From assembly GCA_900552945.1 (NCBI GenBank), contig USBI01000001.1, positions 21,411-85,410 of the forward strand: a DNA stretch of 64,000 nucleotides, in the 5' to 3' direction. The stretch comes from an uncultured Oscillospiraceae bacterium. GTDB taxonomy: Bacteria > Bacillota > Clostridia > Oscillospirales > Ruminococcaceae. The notes under the pieces are model-generated. The model did no database searches, was not told where the DNA came from, and worked only from the letters and a program-made list of their open reading frames with translations. Position numbers and translations under genes: made by a program. Below are positions 27,559 to 37,164 of the stretch, one piece after another (within the stretch, counting starts at the first letter, position 1; the number at the start of each line of letters is the position of its first letter).

Positions 27559-28803
27559 TTAAAAACCTCCCTGACAGCCAACACCGGCCGCATAGCCGGT
27601 CGAAAAAGCAATTTGAAGATTAAACCCTCCGGTATAACCATCCACGTCAATCATTTCGCCAGCAAAATACAGTCCGCTCACCAGCTTTGATTCCATAGTT
27701 TTCGGGTTAATCTCTTTGACCGATACACCACCGGATGTGACGATCGCCTCATCTACCGGGCGAAAACGCCATACGGTAAGCGGCAGTCCTTTTAGCAGGC
27801 GGCAGAGTTGCTGGCGCTGTTCTCTGGTGATTTGATTCACTTTTAAATCCGGCGAAATACCACTGAGCCGTATTACAACCGGAATGATCTTTCGCGGAAG
27901 CAATTTTCCGAGAGAATTACCGAAATCCTTGTTCTGCTGTTCTGAAAAATCACGCAGGATGCGTTCATCCAACGTTTGCAGATCCAAAGCGGGTTTTAAA
28001 TCAATCAACAGCCGGTACTGCCGATGAGACAGATCGCCCAGATGAGCGCTCAGACTCAATACCAACGGCCCGGAAATACCAAAATGGGTAAACAGCATCT
28101 CACCCAGCTCGCTGTAAACCGTTTTTCCGCTTTCCGCATCCACAGCAGTAAGAGTCACATTCTTTAACGAAAGTCCCTGCGCATAACGGCACCAATCTTC
28201 TTTGGTTTCAATGGGGACAAGAGAAGCTCTGGGCTGGACAATAGTATGCCCTGCTTGCTGCGCAAAACGATAGCCGTCCCCCGTCGAACCGGTGAGCGGA
28301 TAAGAAAGGCCTCCGGTCGCCAAAATGACTTTTTCGGTTTGAACAGCGATTCCGTCTTTCAATTCAACGCCGCATATCTTCTGTCCATCCAAAACAAGCC
28401 GCTGTACCGGAGAATCCGCGTGGATGCGAACGCCGCTCTGCTGCACATAACGGCGCATTGCGTCTACAATATCCACCGCACGGTCACTCTGCGGGAAAAC
28501 TCTTCGACCCCGTTCGGTTTTTAAAGGAACGCCAAGGCGCTCAAACAGGTCCATCGTATCCTGCGGCGTAAACCGGTGAAGCGATCCTTGCAAAAAGCGG
28601 GGATTAGTGGGAACATTCTGCAAAAACTCCTGCACATCGCAGTGGTTTGTCACATTGCAGCGGCCTTTTCCAGTAATCATGAGCTTACGGCCGAGTTTTG
28701 GATTTTTCTCCAGCAACAGAGCATCTGCCCCATACAGCGCGGCGGACGCCGCGGCCATCATACCGGCAGGGCCGCCGCCCACAACAACAACGTCAGCTTT
28801 CAT
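27559..28803 (-). CDS. HI0933/BaiN-like FAD oxidoreductase
   Basis: Flavoprotein of the HI0933/BaiN family (414 residues). It begins with the dinucleotide motif VVVVGGGPAGMMAAASA, then KNPKLGRKLMITGKGRCNVTN, and ends with GEMIDVDGYTGGFNLQIAFSTG, which binds FAD. The physiological substrate is uncertain; some relatives reduce bile-acid intermediates. The ATG at 28803 sits 15 nt after a GGGAGCAGG site and 11 nt inside the preceding regulator gene. An upstream frame extension to 28917 would overlap that gene heavily and is unlikely. Confidence 0.9.
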   Translation of the reverse strand: MKADVVVVGGGPAGMMAAASAALYGADALLLEKNPKLGRKLMITGKGRCNVTNHCDVQEFLQNVPTNPRFLQGSLHRFTPQDTMDLFERLGVPLKTERGRRVFPQSDRAVDIVDAMRRYVQQSGVRIHADSPVQRLVLDGQKICGVELKDGIAVQTEKVILATGGLSYPLTGSTGDGYRFAQQAGHTIVQPRASLVPIETKEDWCRYAQGLSLKNVTLTAVDAESGKTVYSELGEMLFTHFGISGPLVLSLSAHLGDLSHRQYRLLIDLKPALDLQTLDERILRDFSEQQNKDFGNSLGKLLPRKIIPVVIRLSGISPDLKVNQITREQRQQLCRLLKGLPLTVWRFRPVDEAIVTSGGVSVKEINPKTMESKLVSGLYFAGEMIDVDGYTGGFNLQIAFSTGYAAGVGCQGGF

Positions 28804-29686
28804 CGCTGTCCTGCTCCCGGTCGCTTTTATCGTAAACCTCATATCGATCCCATATGGTTTCGAGTTTCTCAAAAGTATCAAAAATATCCTGACGTTTTTT
28901 GAGACCAACCGCAACAATGAGCGCGTTGATTAAGCTCAATGGAGCAACAAGGCTGTCAACAAAAGAAGCCATATCGCTGCGCGCAAGCAGCAGATGGTCA
29001 GCGTCCTCTGCCAACGGTGAAGCGGGGCTGTCGGTAATAGCAATAACGGTGGCGCCGTTTCCTTTGGCGTATTTAAACGCTTTCACCGTCTGGGTCAGAT
29101 ACCGCGGAAAGCTGATTCCGATGAGAATATCTTTTTTTCCAATCCGCATGATCTGCTCAAACATTTCACTGGAACTTGTGGTATGAACCAACTTCACGTT
29201 GACAAACATGAGGTTAAAATAATAGGTAATAAACCGTGCAAGCGTCGCAGCGCTTTTCGCACCGATGACGTAAATGTTTTCCGCTTCCACAATCGCGTCG
29301 ACTGCGTGTTTGAAATCCTCGCGCGAGGTTTCTTCCAATGTGCGGCGAATCTTGTCAATATCCATATTCAGGACCTTGTCGAGCACATCATCATCGCCGA
29401 TCTGATCGTTCGTCACTTCAATTCGCTGAATGGAAGTGAGCCGGTTACGGATCATCTCCTTGAGTTCTTTTTGCAAAGCAGGATATCCGTCAAAGCCCAC
29501 CTCGGTCGCAAAACGCACCACGGTCGACTCACTTACGCCTACGGTCACACCAAGCTTCGCGGCCGTCATAAACGCCGCTTTTTCATAATGTGAGGTAATG
29601 TACTCCGCAATCAGCTTTTGGCCTTTTGAAAAACCGGGGCGCATCTCCTCAATTCGTTTTAACAGATCCTTATGCAAAAAGCTCAC
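28793..29686 (-). CDS. MurR/RpiR family transcription regulator
   Basis: Sugar-phosphate-sensing repressor. Residues 1-77 form the HTH_6 domain (AAKLGVTVGVSESTVVRFATEVGFDGYPALQKELKEM), and residues 120-250 form a SIS domain (IYVIGAKSAATLARFITYYF, then ISFPRYLTQTVKAFKYAKGNGA). It is 36 nt downstream of the large glycosidase-like gene and overlaps the FAD enzyme gene by 11 nt. It may sense a sugar phosphate made from the substrate of that neighbour; this is inference. Confidence 0.92.
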   Translation of the reverse strand: MSFLHKDLLKRIEEMRPGFSKGQKLIAEYITSHYEKAAFMTAAKLGVTVGVSESTVVRFATEVGFDGYPALQKELKEMIRNRLTSIQRIEVTNDQIGDDDVLDKVLNMDIDKIRRTLEETSREDFKHAVDAIVEAENIYVIGAKSAATLARFITYYFNLMFVNVKLVHTTSSSEMFEQIMRIGKKDILIGISFPRYLTQTVKAFKYAKGNGATVIAITDSPASPLAEDADHLLLARSDMASFVDSLVAPLSLINALIVAVGLKKRQDIFDTFEKLETIWDRYEVYDKSDREQDSDES

Positions 29687-29722
29687 CTCTACACAGCGCG
29701 AAACAACGCGCCATTGTTTATT

Positions 29723-31678
29723 TTACAAAATACGACCGAACCGGTCGCCGCCCGGGAACATGGTCCTGCAAAGACTTTCCACCCGGAAAGCAGCCATCCA
29801 GGTCGGCAGCCAAGCAAACGGGCTGTCTTCATAATCACGTCCCAGCGTAAACGCCTCGTTCTGAGCGCCGCGCGGCATAGGATGCCCACCAATGACCAAT
29901 GAACCATCCGAAAGTCCGATGGTCGCCTGAGCCCAAGCGGCACGCGCCCGTTCCTCTTCCCCAGTCAATTCGGCGAGGTCATGCAGTTCATGAACGTAAG
30001 GGACCGCATAATGGTCGATTCCGGCGCCGATGGAAGTCAATGTTCCGCCGTAGGTATCAAAATCAAACGCGCCGAGCAGGCTGTCTTTCTTGAGCGGATG
30101 GGTAAACTGCCACTGCCATGTAGAAAGATACTGCGCAGCATCTTTCGCACAGGAAAGATAGCGTTTATCGCCCGTCAGCTCATAAAGGGATATAGCGGAG
30201 CGCAAAAGCGGGATACCGGACTCCTTGTCCACCGAAAAGTGATCCTGCGCGCCGCCCATTGCGTAACCGGTTTTCATAAACTCAGCATAGAAATAGTCAT
30301 AACAGCGCACCGCGCCTTCCAAATAATCCGAACGATGGGTGCGTTTTGCGCCTTCGCATAACGCATAGCCCAGAAACGCGCCGGGATACCCTTCTTCGAT
30401 CGCGGTTTCCAGGGTATCTTCATACCAACTTTTGGCGATTCTGCCGTTTGGTTCCATCTTCTCCAGCGCAAAATCACAGATTCGGCAAGCAGCTTCGTAA
30501 TACTCTGGCCGAGATTTTCCCAAAACCTGTGCATATTCCCAAGCGCGGAAATAACTGATCGCTCCAGCGGAAAGGTTGCATGCGTCAATCACACGTCTGC
30601 CGTTATGGGTAAACTGCTGACCCATAAGGTGGGTCGGCAGCATGCCGGAAGGCAACTTTTGTTTTAACCAGTCGTCCAAAGCGGTAAAGCCCATCTCCTC
30701 CGCTTCTTTATCCTGCCTGCGGATCGCTTCCGCAAGCATATTGGCGCCGGCTGCGATTGCCTGCCCGGTCCAGCCCATTTCAAACCGGTAATACGGGCGG
30801 ATCACCCATTTCCCGTCCAAAAAGACCTTACCGAGGGCAAAACTGTGAAAGCCATTTTCCCCTTCACAGTACATGGATTTCATATATTCAATTCCCAAAT
30901 CCCACAAATCCTCATTGGAAAATTTGGGAGCAAGATATTTGCGGTTCATCTTCCAGGAGAACGACATCAGCTTATGCCATCCACGGCGCGGTTCATTTGC
31001 AGCGGCAAACACAAGAATGACAGCAAACGTTCTGCGCGGCTCGATCGTTTCGGAATACGGGCCGGTCATTTTCCGTTCAGGAATGCCTTTGGTCATATCT
31101 TCGTCTTTAAATGCCGGAGGACGACTGTCCGGATTGCCGGCACGCCACTCTTTTACCCGCGGACCTTCAGTCAACGGCCAATATGCTGTATGTGTCGTCT
31201 GTTTTTCCTCCGGAAGGATGGAAACAGAAGCGTCCAGCTGATCCGGCGGGAGGAACATGCCCAAAGAAACGCCGTTTCCTTCCGTATAGGTCGCACCCGG
31301 GACAGAGGAACGCCACCAGGCGATCTTCCGCACCTCACCAGTCACAGGATCGATGCATCCCACCGGAAAATTCGGCTCCTGATGAACTTCTTCATGTCGC
31401 TCCAGCTTTTCAATCTGCCCGTGCGTGATGATATCGCCCCGTGTGTTCTGATCGTACATCAGCGCCGGCATCATTTGATATTCCATCTTATAAGCCGATT
31501 TAAAGGCCATTTCCATATGGTCAACCGGCAGGTCAGAAATTCGTTCCCAACGGTAGACGCCCTCTTCCAAGCGAATAAACCGGTCAACACAACCGGACGG
31601 AGTTTTAATTTCGCCAACACAAACTTGATCCATATAAAACGCAGTTGTTTTTTGGTTTGTTAAAAAGGTTGTTTTCAT
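29723..31678 (-). CDS. Large protein with alpha/alpha glycosidase-like C-terminal half
   Basis: A 651-residue cytoplasmic protein without a signal peptide. Residues 1-250 look like a beta-rich N-terminal domain. Residues about 260-640 show repeated helix pairs with aromatic clusters, as in six-hairpin glycosidases and epimerases (YYRFEMGWTGQAIAAGANMLAEA, NGRIAKSWYEDTLETAIEEG, IGAGIDHYAVPYVHELHDLAEL). I do not recognise the family, so no substrate or reaction is proposed. The third in-frame start (ATG 31678) is preferred, with GGTGATG upstream. An RpiR regulator follows at once, suggesting a sugar-related role. Confidence 0.7.
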   Translation of the reverse strand: MKTTFLTNQKTTAFYMDQVCVGEIKTPSGCVDRFIRLEEGVYRWERISDLPVDHMEMAFKSAYKMEYQMMPALMYDQNTRGDIITHGQIEKLERHEEVHQEPNFPVGCIDPVTGEVRKIAWWRSSVPGATYTEGNGVSLGMFLPPDQLDASVSILPEEKQTTHTAYWPLTEGPRVKEWRAGNPDSRPPAFKDEDMTKGIPERKMTGPYSETIEPRRTFAVILVFAAANEPRRGWHKLMSFSWKMNRKYLAPKFSNEDLWDLGIEYMKSMYCEGENGFHSFALGKVFLDGKWVIRPYYRFEMGWTGQAIAAGANMLAEAIRRQDKEAEEMGFTALDDWLKQKLPSGMLPTHLMGQQFTHNGRRVIDACNLSAGAISYFRAWEYAQVLGKSRPEYYEAACRICDFALEKMEPNGRIAKSWYEDTLETAIEEGYPGAFLGYALCEGAKRTHRSDYLEGAVRCYDYFYAEFMKTGYAMGGAQDHFSVDKESGIPLLRSAISLYELTGDKRYLSCAKDAAQYLSTWQWQFTHPLKKDSLLGAFDFDTYGGTLTSIGAGIDHYAVPYVHELHDLAELTGEEERARAAWAQATIGLSDGSLVIGGHPMPRGAQNEAFTLGRDYEDSPFAWLPTWMAAFRVESLCRTMFPGGDRFGRIL

Positions 31679-31769
31679 ATTCATCACCACATTTAATTTA
31701 AAATAGCAGGCAAAATCAGTTGTATTGCTCTTATTTTATCTCGATTTGCAGGATTTATCAAGCGTTCAT

Positions 31770-33146
31770 TCACGAATTCTCGACAGCATCAAAATCTCTG
31801 GTAACGTTGTTTGCCCATTTCCCACTGCGCATCCGTATAAGGCAGATCACCCATTTGATGGGCTCATCCAGTTTCATACATCCGAAAACGATTACAACAG
31901 GCAGGTGCAGCCAAAGCCCCATGATAAACCCCAACGGCACCGAAATGCACCACAGGGTCACTAGTTCCGCAAACAAAGCGAACTTTGTATCACCCCCGCC
32001 ACGCAGGATGCCGATCACGCAGGTTGCAGACACGGAAATAAAAAACACGATCACGCCGGAAACGACCATCAGCTGTGAGACCAGCTCGTTGGTGCTTTCT
32101 GGAAGGTTGTAAAACATCGTCACAACATCCCGCACCAGGAACATGATGACCATGGAGATCAACCCAAGCGCATAAGAAATGATGCGGAAGGTATATGCCG
32201 CCTGCTCTACCTTGTGCATATCCCCCTGGCCGATGATCTTTCCAATCACGACCGCAGCTGCGTTTGCCACACCGAAGATCATAATCGTGGCAAGCTGCTG
32301 AACGACATTTGTTACCGCGACAGCCGAAACAGCGTCCGCTCCCAAACGCCCCATTACCATGGAATGAATCGAGGTGCCGACCGACCACATAACCTCGTTG
32401 ATGACAACCGGAATGCTGCAGGTAATAAAGTCACGGAACAGCACCCGGTCAAACGAAAGCAGATGATGCAGGCGAAAACGCAGCTTTTTTTCGAAAAAGA
32501 AAACATAAACAAAAGCAATGGTAAACTCAACAATACGCGCAGCTACTGTTGCAAGAGCAGCGCCTCGGATGCCAAGAGCCGGCGCGCCGAGATTTCCGAA
32601 AATTAAAACCCAGTTTAAAAATGCGTTGGTAGCAAGCGAAGCGCAGTTACCGACCACCGCGATCTTTACAATCTGCACGCTCCGAAGCGCACAGGTTAAG
32701 GTTGCGAAAAAGCCATTGAACAAATAACTAAACGCAATGATTTTCAGGTACTCTATTCCTTCCGCTATGACATCCTGCTCCGTGGTATAAATACGCATGA
32801 CCGCTTCCGGGAACGAAAAGACCGCAATGGCCAATAATATTGACACAGCCATGGCAATCCACAAAACAATGGAAAACACCTTTCGTATGGAAACAAGGTC
32901 CTTCTTTCCCCAATACTGTGCCGCAAGCACCGAAGCGCCGCCCGCAAGCCCGAAACAGAGAAGCGAAAAAATAAAAAATGGCTGATTCGCCAGTTGGGAA
33001 GCGGTCAGCTGTGTTTGCCCAAGCGCTCCCAACATCAGTGTATCAACCATGCTTACAAAAAAGTTCAGCGAATTTTGTAGGGCAAGCGGAATGGTGATTC
33101 CGAGAACCATTTTATAAAAACCTTTTTCATGAATTAACTTCGTCAT
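31770..33146 (-). CDS. MATE family efflux transporter
   Basis: Cation-coupled exporter with 12 membrane helices (458 residues). Typical MATE features are ITIPLALQNSLNFFVSMVDTLMLGALGQTQLTA at the N-terminus and the pseudo-repeat in the second half (SIPVVINEVMWSVGTSIHSMVMGRLG). Substrate unknown. The start ATG lies 73 nt after the end of the fumarase-beta gene on the same strand. A second MATE gene near 58 kb has the same layout, so they are paralogues. Confidence 0.93.
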   Translation of the reverse strand: MTKLIHEKGFYKMVLGITIPLALQNSLNFFVSMVDTLMLGALGQTQLTASQLANQPFFIFSLLCFGLAGGASVLAAQYWGKKDLVSIRKVFSIVLWIAMAVSILLAIAVFSFPEAVMRIYTTEQDVIAEGIEYLKIIAFSYLFNGFFATLTCALRSVQIVKIAVVGNCASLATNAFLNWVLIFGNLGAPALGIRGAALATVAARIVEFTIAFVYVFFFEKKLRFRLHHLLSFDRVLFRDFITCSIPVVINEVMWSVGTSIHSMVMGRLGADAVSAVAVTNVVQQLATIMIFGVANAAAVVIGKIIGQGDMHKVEQAAYTFRIISYALGLISMVIMFLVRDVVTMFYNLPESTNELVSQLMVVSGVIVFFISVSATCVIGILRGGGDTKFALFAELVTLWCISVPLGFIMGLWLHLPVVIVFGCMKLDEPIKWVICLIRMRSGKWANNVTRDFDAVENS

Positions 33147-33219
33147 TTGTTTACATCCTGCCTGTTTTATTTCTATATTGTTTTTTTAATTGATTAGAGT
33201 ATTAGAATATTGACAGCTG

Positions 33220-33750
33220 TCAGCGGGAGAAAATATCCCCGCCATGACAGTCATTCGCCACGACCAGCGGAAAATCTTTGAAGGTAAGCCGTTTGACCGA
33301 TTCACAGCCCAGGTCCTCAAAAGCGATTACCTGACAATCGGTAATGCACTGACAAGCCAGCGCCCCGGCGCCGCCGATTGCACAGAAATACACAGCCTGA
33401 TTACGGCAAACAGCCTGTTTGACTTCCTCGCTTCGTTCGCCCTTTCCAACCATAGCGATCAATCCCAAATCCAGCAAGCGAGGCGCAAAAACATCCATTC
33501 GACCAGAGGTGGTCGGCCCACAGGAGCCGATTGGCAGCCCTTCCGGTGTGGGGGTGGGGCCGGCATAATAGATCACGGCGCCTTTTAACGGAAACGGAAG
33601 TTCCTTTCCCTCATCCAAAAGCGCGGCAAAACGCTTATGCGCCGCATCACGAGCGGTGTAAACGGTACCGCTTAAATAAACTTTATCATTCACGTTTAAT
33701 TTTGGCGTATAAGAAGCAAGCTCCTCAACACGAATATGATAGGTAGCCAT
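33220..33750 (-). CDS. Class I fumarase/tartrate dehydratase beta subunit (orphan)
   Basis: C-terminal (beta) half of a [4Fe-4S] hydro-lyase, 176 residues. The conserved beta-subunit motif GSCGPTTSGRMDVF (about residues 78-91) is intact and the length matches separate FumA-beta/TtdB proteins. The alpha subunit that carries the cluster is not next to it and not in this window; the usual order is alpha then beta. Its start codon overlaps the stop of the DivIVA-like gene (TAATG), so the two are translated together. Which dehydratase it serves cannot be told. Confidence 0.85.
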   Translation of the reverse strand: MATYHIRVEELASYTPKLNVNDKVYLSGTVYTARDAAHKRFAALLDEGKELPFPLKGAVIYYAGPTPTPEGLPIGSCGPTTSGRMDVFAPRLLDLGLIAMVGKGERSEEVKQAVCRNQAVYFCAIGGAGALACQCITDCQVIAFEDLGCESVKRLTFKDFPLVVANDCHGGDIFSR

Positions 33751-34628
33751 TACATCAACCCCTTGAACTTTTCAATCAGATCTGTCACGCTGCTCCTGTG
33801 CGCTGTACGCGTACTTGCCTTTACAGCCGTTTTCCTCTCTTCCCGGCTCACTGGGCGGGATTCGGCAGGCTGCTGTACAAGAACATCTGTTTGAACAGCT
33901 TCTTTCTCATTTTTAATTTCTGCTTCTTCCTGTGCAGGCCCCGGCTGCGGAATCTCCAGACGATCCATCCGATCGTTTAATTCTGTGAAGCTGTCTTCAA
34001 TCCGCCCAACTTCACGGCGTAAATTCTGCGTTACCTGCTCCAGAGAATGGCTTACCTGACAAATCTTCCGCTGAAACAGATCCATATCAGCGCGAATAGA
34101 AGCTACCGACTGTTTTGCACCCTCAACAATCCCCGCCGCTTCTTCGTTTGCCTCTTCACGGATTTTTTCAGAAATCTGACGAGCCTCCAGCATAACATCG
34201 CTGATATCCTGCGTCAGACGATCATATTTTTCCACCTTTTCCTGTGCTTCTTTGAGCTTTCGAGCAAGTTCATTATTTTTCAGGATCATTTCCGCGGATT
34301 TATTATTCGCAGCAGTGGCGCGCTGTTTTAAAAGCGTCATGTCCTTTTCCGCTTCAGAGCGACTATCCACCAAACGCTTTACCACCTTTTCCAGCGCGGC
34401 GTTTTTCTGCCGCTGCTCTTCAAAGCGCCGGTTAAGTTCCACGACCGCCGTATTTGACTCTGTCAATTTTGCGTTAACATCAGCCAGCTCCTGTTTGGTT
34501 TCTGCCAACTGCTGATTGAGCTGCTCCACCGTTTCTTCATGAGAAGCATGAAGCTCTTCAATACAGCGAATGACATCTTTTTTGGAAAAGCCAAAAAGCG
34601 CAGACTTAAATTTATAGCCGAAATCCAT
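33750..34628 (-). CDS. DivIVA-like coiled-coil protein
   Basis: A 292-residue protein, mostly coiled coil. The N-terminus (GYKFKSALFGFSKKDVIRCIEEL, residues 4-26) has the FGF-K-K-DV form of the DivIVA/GpsB membrane-curvature domain. Residues about 27-215 are heptad-rich, and the tail is Pro/Glu/Lys-rich with a final amphipathic LIEKFKGLM. A role in cell division or pole organisation is inferred from family. It is the first gene of a pair with the fumarase beta subunit, which is an odd partner. Confidence 0.75.
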   Translation of the reverse strand: MDFGYKFKSALFGFSKKDVIRCIEELHASHEETVEQLNQQLAETKQELADVNAKLTESNTAVVELNRRFEEQRQKNAALEKVVKRLVDSRSEAEKDMTLLKQRATAANNKSAEMILKNNELARKLKEAQEKVEKYDRLTQDISDVMLEARQISEKIREEANEEAAGIVEGAKQSVASIRADMDLFQRKICQVSHSLEQVTQNLRREVGRIEDSFTELNDRMDRLEIPQPGPAQEEAEIKNEKEAVQTDVLVQQPAESRPVSREERKTAVKASTRTAHRSSVTDLIEKFKGLM

Positions 34629-34787
34629 AAAAGCTCTCCTAAAACCAGAAATAAAGCATCTGTTTACTCTCTATTTTATATAGTATACCATCCCTGCTTT
34701 ACGCTTTTCAATACCTTTTCCCTTCCAAAACCACAAAAATCTACCATATCATATGAAAGTAGGTCAAACCAAATCCTTTTCGCAAGA

Positions 34788-34817
34788 CAAAAGGCGACTG
34801 CTCACGCAGCCGCCTTT
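34788..34817 (-). terminator. Terminator of serC-serA
   Basis: 12-bp stem AAAGGCGACTGC / GCAGCCGCCTTT with one mismatch and a TCAC loop, then TTTTGTCTTG on the minus strand. Confidence 0.82.
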
Positions 34818-34835
34818 ACACTTAAGATAATAAAT

Positions 34836-36008
34836 TTATGCCAGAATCACACGCACACGTACAATTCCATCAACCACTTCCAGACGCTCCGCCATATCAG
34901 CAGAAATTTCTTTCTCTTTCAGGTCAATGAGGGTGTACGCATAATCGCCGCGAGAACGATTGGTCATATTTTCAATATTGATACCGTGTTCCCCGAACGA
35001 AGCCGAAATGTTCTGAATCATCTTCGGAACATTTTTATGAATGATGCAGATACGTGCTCCACCGGTGCGCGGTGCAGAAACCGCCGGCATATTCACAGAG
35101 TTTTTGATGTTTCCGTTTTCCAGATAATCGATCAGTTCCAGCGCGGCCATCCGTGCACAGTTGTCCTCAGACTCCGGCGTTGAAGCACCAAGATGAGGAA
35201 TAGCAACGACGCCTTTCGCGCCTACCACTTTGGCATTTGGAAAATCGGTAACGTAACGGCTGACTTTCCCGCTTTCCAGCGCCGCCAGCATAGCGTCATC
35301 ATCTACCAGCTCACCGCGTGCAAAGTTCAGTACACGCACGCCATCTTTCATGGTAGCGATCACGTCCGCGTTGATCATGTGCTTGGTTTCATCATTATAC
35401 GGCACGTGAACCGTGATATAATCGCTGTTTTTATAAATGTCCTCCACATTTTTCGCGTGGATAATACCCCGTGAAAGCGACCACGCCGCATCCACCGAAA
35501 GATACGGGTCATAACCAAGAACGGTCATACCAAGACTGCGGGCAGCGTTACAAACCAACACGCCGATTGCGCCAAGGCCGATAACACCCAGTGTTTTCCC
35601 TTTGATTTCCGGACCAACAAACTGGCCTTTTCCTTTTTCCACAAGCTTAGGAATGGCATCGCCCTCGCCCTTAAGCGAAGCGGCAAATTCCAACGCGCCC
35701 GGAACATTACGGGAAGACAGCAGCAAACCAAGCAGAACCAATTCCTTTACAGCGTTTGCGTTAGCACCAGGTGTATTGAAAACCACAATGCCCTCTTCCG
35801 CACAACGAGCTGTCGGAATATTATTTACGCCGGCACCCGCGCGCCCAATGGCGAGCAGTTCTTTGCCGAATTCCATATCATGCATAGCGGCAGAACGCAC
35901 CATGATCGCGTCCGGCTGCGCAACATCGTCGCCGCAGGTATAACGCTGCGGGTCAAACTGCTCCAGACCGGCTTTGGAAATTTTATTCAGTGTCTGAATT
36001 TTATACAC
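34836..36008 (-). CDS. serA: D-3-phosphoglycerate dehydrogenase
   Basis: First step of serine synthesis: oxidises 3-phosphoglycerate with NAD+. The substrate domain is split around a Rossmann domain with GVIGLGAIG (about 133-141); Arg in NFARGELVDD and His in IPHLGASTPESED are the catalytic residues. The C-terminal ACT domain (about 310-390) may mediate serine feedback. Start: a GTG 16 nt after serC with GGGGG upstream is preferred over an in-frame ATG inside serC. It is in an operon with serC. Confidence 0.92.
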   Translation of the reverse strand: MYKIQTLNKISKAGLEQFDPQRYTCGDDVAQPDAIMVRSAAMHDMEFGKELLAIGRAGAGVNNIPTARCAEEGIVVFNTPGANANAVKELVLLGLLLSSRNVPGALEFAASLKGEGDAIPKLVEKGKGQFVGPEIKGKTLGVIGLGAIGVLVCNAARSLGMTVLGYDPYLSVDAAWSLSRGIIHAKNVEDIYKNSDYITVHVPYNDETKHMINADVIATMKDGVRVLNFARGELVDDDAMLAALESGKVSRYVTDFPNAKVVGAKGVVAIPHLGASTPESEDNCARMAALELIDYLENGNIKNSVNMPAVSAPRTGGARICIIHKNVPKMIQNISASFGEHGINIENMTNRSRGDYAYTLIDLKEKEISADMAERLEVVDGIVRVRVILA

Positions 36009-36024
36009 AGGATGTTCCCCCGTT

Positions 36025-37110
36025 TCATTTATTCTCCGCTTCAAACTTCTTCATGAAGCTGACCAGTGCCTCTACGCCCTCGATCGGCATCGCGTTGTAA
36101 ATAGAAGCACGCATACCGCCGACAGTGCGGTGACCTTTCAGGTTAATCATGCCATTTTTTGCCGCTTCCGCAACAAATTTCTTATCCATCTCGTCATTTC
36201 CGGTAACAAACGGGATATTCATGATCGAGCGGTATTCCTTTTCGACTGTTCCTTTGAACAATTCGCTGGAATCGAGAAAATCATAGAGCAGTTTTGCTTT
36301 TTTCTCGTTGATCTCTTTCATCTTTTCAAGGCCGCCGATCTCGTTCTTGATCCACTCAAGAACCAGCTTGCAGATGTAGATAGCATAAGTCGGCGGTGTG
36401 TTATAAAGAGAATCATTATCCGCATGGGTTTTGTAATTAAGCATCGTCGGCGTAATATCCATTGCCTTGCCGATCAGATCCTCACGGATGATGACAACAG
36501 TAAGTCCTGCAGGGCCCATGTTTTTCTGAGCGCCGGCATAAATCATGGCGAATTTGGAAACATCGATCGGTTCAGAAAGAATGCAGGAACTCATGTCCGC
36601 CACAAGCGGAACATTGCCGGTTTCCGGCAATTCAGTAAAGCGAGTGCCGTAAATGGTATTGTTCCAGCAAATGTGGAAGTAGTCTGCGTCCTTGTCAAAA
36701 GTAGACGGATCGAGCTTCGGAATATAAGAAAATATTTTGTCCGCGCTTGACGCTACAACATTAGCGGTACCGTAACGCGCAGCTTCCTGATATGCTTTTT
36801 TTGCCCACTGACCGGTTACAACAAAATCCGCCTTATTGGAACCGTTCATCAGATTAAGCGGAATCATGGCAAACTGTGTAGAAGCACCGCCCTGCAAAAA
36901 CAGAACCTTGTAATTATCCGGAATATTCATCACTTCACGCAGCAAAGACTCGCAGCCTTTGATGATATCGTCATATTCCTTAGAACGGTGGGACATTTCC
37001 ATAACGGACTGTCCGCTTCCCTCATAATCAAGCATTTCCCCTGCAGCTTTTGCCAAAACGGCTTCCGGCAGCATGGAAGGTCCCGGGCTGAAATTAAATA
37101 CTCTACTCAT
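36025..37110 (-). CDS. serC: Phosphoserine aminotransferase
   Basis: PLP enzyme that makes 3-phosphoserine from 3-phosphohydroxypyruvate and glutamate. It starts with the typical FNFSPGPSMLPEAVL; the PLP Lys is in YAGAQKNMGPAGLTVV (about residue 196). 361 residues is normal. First gene of serC-serA, preceded by GGAGGG, a palindrome and a strong promoter. Confidence 0.96.
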   Translation of the reverse strand: MSRVFNFSPGPSMLPEAVLAKAAGEMLDYEGSGQSVMEMSHRSKEYDDIIKGCESLLREVMNIPDNYKVLFLQGGASTQFAMIPLNLMNGSNKADFVVTGQWAKKAYQEAARYGTANVVASSADKIFSYIPKLDPSTFDKDADYFHICWNNTIYGTRFTELPETGNVPLVADMSSCILSEPIDVSKFAMIYAGAQKNMGPAGLTVVIIREDLIGKAMDITPTMLNYKTHADNDSLYNTPPTYAIYICKLVLEWIKNEIGGLEKMKEINEKKAKLLYDFLDSSELFKGTVEKEYRSIMNIPFVTGNDEMDKKFVAEAAKNGMINLKGHRTVGGMRASIYNAMPIEGVEALVSFMKKFEAENK

Positions 37111-37131
37111 TGATACATACCCTCCAAAACA

Positions 37132-37150
37132 TTTAACAGTACCTGTTAAA
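37132..37150. promoter_or_regulatory. Palindromic operator candidate upstream of serC
   Basis: Perfect 8-bp inverted repeat TTTAACAG-TAC-CTGTTAAA, placed 15 nt downstream of the serC -10 box and just before the ribosome site. Position and symmetry suit a dimeric repressor. Confidence 0.6.
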
Positions 37151-37164
37151 GTCGCATTACTTTT

